This document shows, in pieces, positions 56,146-64,000 of a DNA stretch of 64,000 nt (positions are counted from its first letter, which is position 1; each line of letters begins with the position of its first letter). The translations under genes and the position numbers were made by a program. Source of the stretch: a virus. The notes under the pieces were generated by a model that ran no database searches, had not been told where the DNA came from, and saw nothing but the letters and a program-made list of their open reading frames with translations. The DNA is taken from IMG/VR virus record IMGVR_UViG_3300043409_001318, positions 62,001 through 126,000 of that record. The stretch is one strand, 5' to 3'.

Positions 56146-57933
56146 ATGGCAAATAAGAAAGTACCAATCAAATATACATCAAGAGATTTTAATTCTATAA
56201 AAGCAGATTTAGTAGATCATGCTAAAAGATATTATCCAAATACAGTAAAAGATTTCAACGAATCATCGTTTGGTTCGTTGATGTTTGATTCTGTGTCCTA
56301 TGTTGGAGATATTCTTTCATTTTATCTTGATTATAATGTCAATGAATCTTTTTTAACTACAGCACTTGAAAGAAAGAATGTTTTAAAATTAGCTAGACAA
56401 ATGGGTTTTAAAATACCTGCAAAAGCTGTATCCTATGGGACAATACAATTATATGTGTTAATCCCAGTTAACTCATTAGGAACTGGACCAGATACTGCTT
56501 ACACCCCTATTATAGAAAAAGGAACTACTGTAAGATCTAATGCTGGTCAACAATATATCTTAACCGAAGATGTTGATTTTAGTAATCCAAATAATCCCAT
56601 AGTTGTCGCAAGAGTAAGTCCAACAACAGGTTTACCAACAAGTTATGCGATAAAATCTTCTGGTGTTGTAATGTCTGGTCGTTTTAGAGAACAGATATTT
56701 ACAATTGGAGAGTTTGAAAAGTTCAAAAAAATACCTTTAAATTCTACAAATATTACTGAGGTTTTATCTGCTGTCGATAATGAAGGTCACGAATACTACG
56801 AAGTAGATTATTTGTCACAAGATGTAATCTACAAAGAAGTAAAAAATTCAGATTCTACAACTGTAACAAGTTTATTAAAACCATTTCCTGTTCCAAGAAG
56901 ATTTATTCTTGAAAGAACGATAGATAATATTTATATACAATTTGGATTTGGATCAGAAGACCAAATAACGTCCGATACTGTTATTGACCCTTCACAAGTT
57001 GTTTTGTCATTACAAACAAAAAATTATGTTACTGATACTTCTTTTGACCCGACCAATATTGTTAAAACTGACAAACTTGGAGTTGGACCTTCTAATACAA
57101 CTTTAAGAGTTAGATATCTTGAAAATGATGATAGTACATCCAATTCACCAGCAGCAAATGTAAAAACAGTATCATCACTAAAAATAAGATTTAGAGATAG
57201 ATTATCGTTATCAAACAATTCTGTATCAGAAGTAGCTAATAGTGTTGAAGTAAACAACGAAGAACCAATTGTTGGAGAAGTTAGTGAGCTTGAAACCGAA
57301 GAAATTAAAATAAAAACATTGGATTTTTATGCTTCTCAAAATAGAGCAGTTTCTAAACAAGATTATATAGCTTTAACTTATGCTATGCCAAATAAATTTG
57401 GAGCAGTTAAACGTTGTAACATAATTCAAGATTCAAATTCTTTTAAAAGAAATTTGAATATGTATGTTATATCAGAGAATTCAGCAGGTAATTTAGTCCA
57501 AACAAACACAGTTATTAAACAAAATTTAAAGAATTGGCTTAACAACAATAGAATGGTAAACGACACAATAGATATAATGGATGCTAAAATAGTAAATATA
57601 GGAATTAATTTTTCTGTTATTTCTACAACTGACAGTGATAAATACGATGTTTTACAATCATGTTATTTAGCTTTAATTGCAAAATATAATATTAAATTTG
57701 AAATAAGCGAACCATTTAGCATATCAGATATTTATACAACATTAAATAAATTGGATGGTGTTTCAGACGTTGTTAATGTTGAGATAACTACCAAAACAGG
57801 TGCTCCTTATTCTACAACAAGATTAGATATTCAAGCTCAAACTTCACCAGATGGAAGGTATATAAATGTTCCTAGTAATGTAATACTAGAATTATTAAAT
57901 CCAGCATCAGATATTAAAGGAACCATAAGATAA
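56146..57933 (+). CDS. 6: Baseplate wedge protein, gp6/J-like
   Basis: 595 aa (T4 gp6 is 660). VPIKYTSRDFNSIKADLVDH and FGSLMFDSVSYVGDILSFYL are the opening signature of gp6/baseplate J-family proteins; FYASQNRAVSKQDYIALTY is their mid-protein motif. It builds the wedge ring with gp25. A GTG 15 bases upstream would fall in the candidate promoter, so ATG 56146 is used. Coupled to the next gene by TAATG. Confidence 0.9.
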   Translation: MANKKVPIKYTSRDFNSIKADLVDHAKRYYPNTVKDFNESSFGSLMFDSVSYVGDILSFYLDYNVNESFLTTALERKNVLKLARQMGFKIPAKAVSYGTIQLYVLIPVNSLGTGPDTAYTPIIEKGTTVRSNAGQQYILTEDVDFSNPNNPIVVARVSPTTGLPTSYAIKSSGVVMSGRFREQIFTIGEFEKFKKIPLNSTNITEVLSAVDNEGHEYYEVDYLSQDVIYKEVKNSDSTTVTSLLKPFPVPRRFILERTIDNIYIQFGFGSEDQITSDTVIDPSQVVLSLQTKNYVTDTSFDPTNIVKTDKLGVGPSNTTLRVRYLENDDSTSNSPAANVKTVSSLKIRFRDRLSLSNNSVSEVANSVEVNNEEPIVGEVSELETEEIKIKTLDFYASQNRAVSKQDYIALTYAMPNKFGAVKRCNIIQDSNSFKRNLNMYVISENSAGNLVQTNTVIKQNLKNWLNNNRMVNDTIDIMDAKIVNIGINFSVISTTDSDKYDVLQSCYLALIAKYNIKFEISEPFSISDIYTTLNKLDGVSDVVNVEITTKTGAPYSTTRLDIQAQTSPDGRYINVPSNVILELLNPASDIKGTIR

Positions 57934-59369
57934 TGGCTATAAAACGTTATTCTTCAAATGCCGATACAACTATCACTAATGCTTTTAAAGCCAATTTGGT
58001 AAGCAGAGGGGTTAGTGGAAATATGGGTCAATCCGACATACTTGAAGTATTCAGTATTTATGGTCAATCAAGCCCTTCATCCTCCGAACTTTCTCGTGTT
58101 TTGGTTCAATTTCCAATTAATGATATAATAACCGACAGAGTAAATGCTTTAATTCCTGCTTCTGGTTCAATTTCTTGGTTCTTAAAACTTTATAACGCTA
58201 AACATGGTCAAACTCTTCCAAAAGATTATACCATGACAATATCAGCCGTTTCTTCCTCTTGGAATGAAGGATATGGTTTAGATATGGAAGAATATAGCGA
58301 TATAGGATATGCTAACTGGAATACTGCTACATCATCCTCTGCTGGAACGTCTAGTTGGACTTCTGCCGGTGGTGATTATCATACCTCTCCTACGGCTTCA
58401 TATTTCTTTAGCAAAGGCACAGAAGACCTTATAGTGGACGTAAGCCATATAGTAGAACAATGGATAACTGGTAGTAAAACAAACTACGGATTTGGTGTAA
58501 AACTTTCATCAAGTCACGAACAAGCTGCACAATCATTTTATACTAAAAAATTCTTTGCCAGAGGAACAGAATTCTTCTTTAAGAAACCAACATTAGAAGC
58601 TCGTTGGAATTCTGTTCGTCGCGACAATAGAGGTTATTTCTTTGCTTCTAGCTCACTAGCTTCAGCAGCAGATAATCTAAATACAATTTATCTTTATAAT
58701 GTAGTGAGAGGACAACTCAAAAATATCCCAGCAGTAGGAACAGGTAGCATATATGTGAAAGTATTTACTGACTCTTCTGGTAGCACTACAATTACAACAA
58801 CACCAAATACCCCTGTAACTGGTGGTTGGGTATCAACAGGGATTTATTCAGCTTCGTTTGCTTTGAACACAACATCAAGTGAAGCATTTGATAGATGGTT
58901 TAATTCTACACTAACAACTTGTTTCCACACAGGAGCAATAGATATTTATGATTTAGATTCACAAGATTATAGCCCATCAAATAGGTATGTTGTTTCTTGT
59001 ACAAATCTTAAAGCAATTTATTATCCAGAAGAACAAGCAAGGTTTCGTTTCTTTACTCGTAAAAAAGATTGGTCACCCACTATTTATACTGTAGCAACAA
59101 GTTTCATACCATCGGAGATAATCGAAAGCGCGTCATACAAATTGGTTAGAGTGTCAGATAACCTAGAAGTTATACCATACGGAACAGGTTCTTTATTACA
59201 CACAGGTCTTTCTTATGATGTTTCTGGAAGTTATTTTGACTTGGATATGAACTTATTAGAAACAGATTATTCTTACCAGATTAAATTAAATTTTTATGAT
59301 GGTGCTACAAATAGTTGGAAAGAGCAATCAGAAACCTTCAAATTCAGAGTAGAAAAGAATGAGCCTTAA
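57933..59369 (+). CDS. Tail protein with DNRLRE-like beta-sandwich domain
   Basis: 478 aa. LVQFPI, TMTISAVSSSWNEG, LIVDVSHIVEQWITGS and YGFGVKLS are in the order seen in DNRLRE-type domains (a lectin-like beta sandwich of surface proteins). The rest is Ser/Thr/Tyr-rich beta structure, as in tail-surface proteins. Possibly a short fibre or baseplate-attached host-recognition protein. Confidence 0.6.
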   Translation: MAIKRYSSNADTTITNAFKANLVSRGVSGNMGQSDILEVFSIYGQSSPSSSELSRVLVQFPINDIITDRVNALIPASGSISWFLKLYNAKHGQTLPKDYTMTISAVSSSWNEGYGLDMEEYSDIGYANWNTATSSSAGTSSWTSAGGDYHTSPTASYFFSKGTEDLIVDVSHIVEQWITGSKTNYGFGVKLSSSHEQAAQSFYTKKFFARGTEFFFKKPTLEARWNSVRRDNRGYFFASSSLASAADNLNTIYLYNVVRGQLKNIPAVGTGSIYVKVFTDSSGSTTITTTPNTPVTGGWVSTGIYSASFALNTTSSEAFDRWFNSTLTTCFHTGAIDIYDLDSQDYSPSNRYVVSCTNLKAIYYPEEQARFRFFTRKKDWSPTIYTVATSFIPSEIIESASYKLVRVSDNLEVIPYGTGSLLHTGLSYDVSGSYFDLDMNLLETDYSYQIKLNFYDGATNSWKEQSETFKFRVEKNEP

Positions 59370-62300
59370 AGATTACTTCTTAAAAAATACCACAATAATA
59401 AATCAAGCTAGTTCTCAAGATATTGAGCAAGAAGTAGATTCAAAAGGTTATTTAGAACAATTCAAAAAAGATAAAAATGAATTTGTTCCCTTGGTTGATT
59501 TTGAAGATCCAGCAAATTTTATATTCTTTGGTTCTGCTAGAAAACAATATTTAAGCACAATTTTTAGAATATACAACACTTATCCTTATGATGGTTCAAG
59601 AACAGAGAAACTTAAATGGCAAAATGAATCATCTTATTTTGATAAATGGTTTTTAACTAATAAGTATCCAAAAACTACTGGTTATGCAATTATCTCTGCT
59701 AATGGTTGGGGATCGAAAGTAGGAAGCACAGTTAGTGGTTATGGTGAACCATTATCAAAAGAATATATACAATTTAAAGGTGGCCCAAATACAGCATCTA
59801 TGGGTATGGCTGGTGTACCTATAAGCAATACCTTTGCTTATTCAAACATCTATGATCCAGACACAAATAGAGTTTCTAATTTAGAATTGGAGACAACAGG
59901 TGGTGTTACAGTTGAATTTTGGTTAAAAAAAGATTCATTCAATACATCAAACACACAAAAAGAAGTTGTATTTGACCTTTGGAATAGTCAACTATCTTCA
60001 AGCACTTCTTATGGTAGATTAACTGTTGAATTATCTGGTAACACCTCTTCACCATTTTATGTAACATTACAATCTGGTTCTGCTGGTTTTTATAACCAAC
60101 AAATTGGTTCATCAGTTACAACTTCTTCTTTATCTACTTGGCATCATTACACTTTAAGTTTTGTTAATAACTCTACAAGTGGAATAGATGTTAAATTTTA
60201 TGTAGATGGTAACCTAAATACTTCTACAACATTAGGAACTTCTATTAACGAAGTTGCTGGTGCTTTAATAGCAAATGTTGGTGCTTTAAGAACTGCTCCG
60301 TCTGGTGTATTAGGTGTCAGTGAAGGTTGGGGTAAATTATCTGGTTCGCTAGATGAATTTAGATATTGGAAAGTTAAAAGAACTTCGCAAGATATAGGAA
60401 GAAATTGGTGGTCCACTATTAACGGTGGTTCAAATACTGACGATTATAATACAGATATTGGAGTATACTATAAATTCAATGAAGGTATCACTACTAATAA
60501 TTCCAGAGACGCAGTAGTATTAGATTATTCTGGTCGTGTATCAAACGGTTATTGGACAGGGTATACAAGTAATTCAAGAAATACAAGCTCTGCTATCAAC
60601 GAATATAGCACAGATTATACAGAATTAGCAGAACCAATAATATATTCTAACCATCCAAGCGTATCAAACGCAATAGAAGAATATACCCAATCTGGTTCAT
60701 ATTATGATTATAACAACCCTTCTTCAGTTTATAACTCTTTGCCACAATGGATATTGGATGAAGATGCGGAAAATGGTGAACAATTACTAGAACTTATTTC
60801 TATAATGTCAAGTTATCTTGATAAATTATATTTACAAATTAAAGCTGTTCCTTCGTTAAAAAATCAATATGATTTTGTATCTGGTAGTTCGGCAAAGCCT
60901 CTTCCTTATTCAAGAGAGTTATTAAACTCAACAGGCTTAACTTCTCCAGATTTATTTCTTGATGCTACAGTTTTTGAATCAATTTTATCAAGAACCAATA
61001 CAGAACAATTTGAAGAAAATTTATACAATATAAAGAATTTAATTTATCAAAACATATATTCAAATTTAGTAAACCTTTATAAGTCTAAAGGAACAGAAAA
61101 AGCATACAAGAATCTTTTACATTGTTTTGGTATAGATGAATCATTAGTAAAAATTAATCTTTACACTTCTAATGTAACTTTTGAATTTAAAGACAGTTTT
61201 GAAACTCGCGCAATTAAAAAACGTATGTTGGACTTTAACAATCCAGATCGTAATGTTTCTACAGTTTACCAATTTAAAGATTCAACAAATACCAATAGCA
61301 CTTCTTATTTAACAGGTAATTTAGAATCTGTTTACGTTCCTGTTACAATTGAAGCAGAAGCATATTTTCCTGTAATACAATTAGATTTTGATGATTCATA
61401 TAATAGCTTGTTTATCAATTCTTCAATATTTGGTATGCACGCAGCAAAAGTTGATGCTGATGATTTAACATGGGCTTCAACTGATTACGCAAACTTTCAA
61501 GTTAAATCACACAAATTTTCATTAGATTCAAAAGATGCTTATTTCTCAATTTCATCATCAGCACCGTTTCCAATACCATATTTAACATCAAGTTTATTTA
61601 CAGACGTATATGATAATACTAAATGGAATTTTGCTGTATCAATACAACATAATAAGAATAATTTATCTAATTTTGTATCTGGAAGTACGGATGTTGATTA
61701 TACCTTAACGTTCTCTGGCTACAATTTAATGGGTGATACAACTATTAATGAGTTTTCAGTATCAGCTTCTATAGATAAAACAACAGCAACCAATTTTCTT
61801 TCATCTAATAAAAGATTATATGGTGGCGCAGAAAGAACTAATTTCAGTGGTTCTGTAATTACACAATCGGATATAAGATTAAGCGATCTTAAATATTGGA
61901 ATCTTTATTTAGACGAAACAGAAATATTAGCACATTCAAGAGATTTAGAAAATTACGGAACTTTAAATCCATTAAACAACACTTTAGCCTTTAATTTAAG
62001 CGCAAGTAACTTTGTTTTACCAGAATCAAAAGCTTTATTATTACACTTAAACTTTGAGAATGTTACAGGTTCTGATTCAAACGGAAGATTCACAGTAATA
62101 GATGCTTCATCTGGTAGTGTTGGAAACCCATATAGATATCCAACTTGGCTTTCTTCTCTTACAGATAAACATTATACTGCTAGAGGTGATTATTTTACTA
62201 CTAGTGATACAACAGTAATTGATACAAATTATATTGTTTCTGCCGTTCAAAAATTACCAGAGTTGATTAATAGCTCTGATATGATTAATATCCTCACACA

Positions 62301-64000
62301 AGATGATGATATTTTTACAAAGGAATCAAGACCAGTTAAATATCAAATTAATTTTGAAAAGAGTATGTACCAAACAATATCTAGCGAAATGCTTAAGATG
62401 TTTGCTACTATAACAGAATTCAATAATCTTATTGGTAGACCAGTAAATAAATATAGATCAGAATATAAAGATATTAAATATCTAAAACAATTATTCTTTG
62501 AGAAAGTAGGTAACGAACCAGATCTTGATAAATATTTGGATTTCTATAAATGGTTTGATTCAGCACTTGGCTCATTCTTAATACAATTTACACCAGCTTC
62601 AGCAGATACTTCTAATGGTCTTTTGAATGTAATTGAAAGCCATGTATTGGAAAGAAATAAATATCAACATAAGTTTCCTTCATTAGAGTTTAAACAAAGA
62701 GATTTAGAAGCTGGTGCTGAAACAATTAATCGCCACCTCTACAATTGGAGAGTTGGTCACCGCCCAATATCGAATAGAGAAGATGATAATTGTTTTTATT
62801 GGAACGAAAGAGCAGAACGTAATGTAGTCCCAATATCTTCATCAAATAGCGGTGTAAATGAATCAAGAAAACAAATATTAAATGTTTCTTTACAAGTTCT
62901 TAATCGCTCATTTACCACACCATATCACTTTAAACTTGATGAAAACAAAGCAATTCAAGGTGGAGTAAACTTTGATAATAATAAGAACCTTGAATTTGCT
63001 ACTATTGCTCTTGCTCCTCACGGTCCTATGGATGCAGATAGTATAATCAATGTTCCAGCTAACTATCTATTTGCTGGTGTTCCAAATACTTCATCACTAC
63101 TTCAAGATTGTAATGATGTTTTAGATCCAAATAAGAAAGTCAAATATCATTTCACAACTATTCACGGCAGAGATTATCTTTCATCTTCATTAAGTTATGG
63201 AGAAGTATTAAGTTCTAAAATTGCCTTACCAGCTAACTTTATAAGTGGAACGATAAATACTGGTTATCAATCACAAGTAGCAAGAGAATTTATGAATGGA
63301 GTTATAATAACTAACATTCACAACGATACTTATGGTTCAAGAAACGAAGTTCCAATTCAAGGTCCATTTACAAATCAATGGGTTGGTGGTCGTCAATCAA
63401 GACACGTTCCATTAAACCAAGGCACAGATACCTACACAACTCGTCCAGAAGCTTGGAAGATACTTATGGGTACTGGTAGCTTCTCTGGCTCATATCAAAC
63501 AGCCATAGGCTTTGTAGGGGCTGATTATCCATATCCAGAAGGTAACGAGGATGAACCATCATATCCAGTTCGTGCTCATTTAAGAGCCACATATTTAAGA
63601 GACGAAACAGTAAAAAGACCAGTAAATATAAGAAATATTCAATCTTCTACTGGTTCTTTAGCACTTGGTAATTACAGACACAGTTATGAGGTTCTTCACT
63701 CTGTTGGTACAACTACAAATAACAGAATGTTGGTTGATGCTATAAATCCAACAATCAACACAGAATTGTATGGAATCTTAAGAACGGATATAACTGATGG
63801 AAGAGTAGATTTTGAATTACCAGTTAGAGCAAGATCAACAACAATATTTAGAAATAAATTTTCTGCTCCCGGTGATTACAGAACAATGTCGAGAGGTTAT
63901 TTAACTCGTTATTCAGAAGAAACCTCACCTTACAACGCTTTACCGTTTAGAAATCGTCAAATTATTGGTGATGGAAGAAGAAATGCAGAATCTATAACAG
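59359..64000 (+). CDS. Large LamG-domain structural protein, 3' end outside window
   Basis: At least 1547 codons, open to the window edge; ATG 59359 overlaps the previous stop. A LamG/concanavalin-like domain lies at about residues 180-357 (VTVEFWLKKD, WHHYTLSFVN, LSGSLDEFRYWKV). A helical region follows (LYKSKGTEKAYKNLLHCFG), then repeated beta parts, with a second lectin-like stretch at about residues 800-900 (WNFAVSIQHNKNN, LKYWNLYLDET). It is likely a tail fibre or baseplate-attached adhesin that binds sugars, in keeping with the glycan genes upstream; this is inference. Confidence 0.7.
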   Translation, partial: MSLKDYFLKNTTIINQASSQDIEQEVDSKGYLEQFKKDKNEFVPLVDFEDPANFIFFGSARKQYLSTIFRIYNTYPYDGSRTEKLKWQNESSYFDKWFLTNKYPKTTGYAIISANGWGSKVGSTVSGYGEPLSKEYIQFKGGPNTASMGMAGVPISNTFAYSNIYDPDTNRVSNLELETTGGVTVEFWLKKDSFNTSNTQKEVVFDLWNSQLSSSTSYGRLTVELSGNTSSPFYVTLQSGSAGFYNQQIGSSVTTSSLSTWHHYTLSFVNNSTSGIDVKFYVDGNLNTSTTLGTSINEVAGALIANVGALRTAPSGVLGVSEGWGKLSGSLDEFRYWKVKRTSQDIGRNWWSTINGGSNTDDYNTDIGVYYKFNEGITTNNSRDAVVLDYSGRVSNGYWTGYTSNSRNTSSAINEYSTDYTELAEPIIYSNHPSVSNAIEEYTQSGSYYDYNNPSSVYNSLPQWILDEDAENGEQLLELISIMSSYLDKLYLQIKAVPSLKNQYDFVSGSSAKPLPYSRELLNSTGLTSPDLFLDATVFESILSRTNTEQFEENLYNIKNLIYQNIYSNLVNLYKSKGTEKAYKNLLHCFGIDESLVKINLYTSNVTFEFKDSFETRAIKKRMLDFNNPDRNVSTVYQFKDSTNTNSTSYLTGNLESVYVPVTIEAEAYFPVIQLDFDDSYNSLFINSSIFGMHAAKVDADDLTWASTDYANFQVKSHKFSLDSKDAYFSISSSAPFPIPYLTSSLFTDVYDNTKWNFAVSIQHNKNNLSNFVSGSTDVDYTLTFSGYNLMGDTTINEFSVSASIDKTTATNFLSSNKRLYGGAERTNFSGSVITQSDIRLSDLKYWNLYLDETEILAHSRDLENYGTLNPLNNTLAFNLSASNFVLPESKALLLHLNFENVTGSDSNGRFTVIDASSGSVGNPYRYPTWLSSLTDKHYTARGDYFTTSDTTVIDTNYIVSAVQKLPELINSSDMINILTQDDDIFTKESRPVKYQINFEKSMYQTISSEMLKMFATITEFNNLIGRPVNKYRSEYKDIKYLKQLFFEKVGNEPDLDKYLDFYKWFDSALGSFLIQFTPASADTSNGLLNVIESHVLERNKYQHKFPSLEFKQRDLEAGAETINRHLYNWRVGHRPISNREDDNCFYWNERAERNVVPISSSNSGVNESRKQILNVSLQVLNRSFTTPYHFKLDENKAIQGGVNFDNNKNLEFATIALAPHGPMDADSIINVPANYLFAGVPNTSSLLQDCNDVLDPNKKVKYHFTTIHGRDYLSSSLSYGEVLSSKIALPANFISGTINTGYQSQVAREFMNGVIITNIHNDTYGSRNEVPIQGPFTNQWVGGRQSRHVPLNQGTDTYTTRPEAWKILMGTGSFSGSYQTAIGFVGADYPYPEGNEDEPSYPVRAHLRATYLRDETVKRPVNIRNIQSSTGSLALGNYRHSYEVLHSVGTTTNNRMLVDAINPTINTELYGILRTDITDGRVDFELPVRARSTTIFRNKFSAPGDYRTMSRGYLTRYSEETSPYNALPFRNRQIIGDGRRNAESIT

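Overview
The window is a stretch of a large double-stranded DNA phage with a contractile, T4-type tail. The evidence is a gp25-type baseplate wedge gene (55729-56118), a gp6-type wedge gene (56146-57933), a candidate spike/hub with a peptidase domain (48040-50027) and a gp55-type late sigma factor (47042-47719). All genes but one read on the + strand. Most of the DNA is A/T-rich; about 0.8-6.2 kb is clearly richer in G+C. The host cannot be named. A Gram-negative host is suggested, not shown, by heptose and fucose sugar genes and by lipobox-bearing lipoproteins.

Region 1 (1-8.9 kb) looks like an early region. It has many very small genes, each behind a repeated promoter-like element (TTGACG, 15 bp, TTAAGT) plus a strong ribosome binding site. 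At both ends are tandem arrays of overlapping, translationally coupled 52-86 aa genes sharing an xIGDIV...WFD...KVS pattern, probably small SH3/KOW-like barrels. Between them lie a CCHC zinc-knuckle protein, a MoxR-type AAA+ ATPase and a 678-bp gap with two degenerate ~70-nt repeats. Region 2 (8.9-10.36 kb) holds a HExxH + VWA-like protein that could partner the ATPase, iteron-like repeats and a C-rich tract.

Region 3 (10.36-25.5 kb) is the most unusual. Unrelated proteins (a nucleotidyltransferase, two protein-kinase-like paralogs, a DEDDh exonuclease, metallopeptidase-like and coiled-coil proteins) share short N-terminal or internal tags ending in [L/I]-x-E. Such tags resemble T4 capsid-targeting sequences cleaved by the prohead protease, so these may be packaged proteins that enter the next host cell. 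The region also holds an RNA-ligase-like/HxGH nucleotidyltransferase fusion, a dCMP deaminase, a GH46-like hydrolase and a YkuK-like protein.

Region 4 (25.5-31.3 kb) has a second HxGH nucleotidyltransferase, three small lipoprotein candidates that may form a lysis cassette, a structured RNA candidate just upstream of a SpoU-type RNA methyltransferase, a PIN-PhoH protein, a HExxH protein and a RecB/Cas4-like nuclease. Region 5 (31.3-46.3 kb) is a glycan island: several glycosyltransferases including an alpha-1,2-fucosyltransferase type, GmhA/HddA-type heptose genes, epimerases, a UDP-sugar dehydrogenase, a GDP-mannose 3,5-epimerase look-alike, FkbM-type methyltransferases and a PaaK/CapK-like ligase. 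It could decorate the virion or phage DNA, or remodel the host surface.

Region 6 (46.3-64 kb) runs from a small operon ending in the late sigma factor into baseplate and tail genes, and ends inside a >1500-residue LamG-containing protein. A CTATTTA(A/T) motif upstream of many region 3-6 genes is a candidate recognition sequence for the gp55-type factor.
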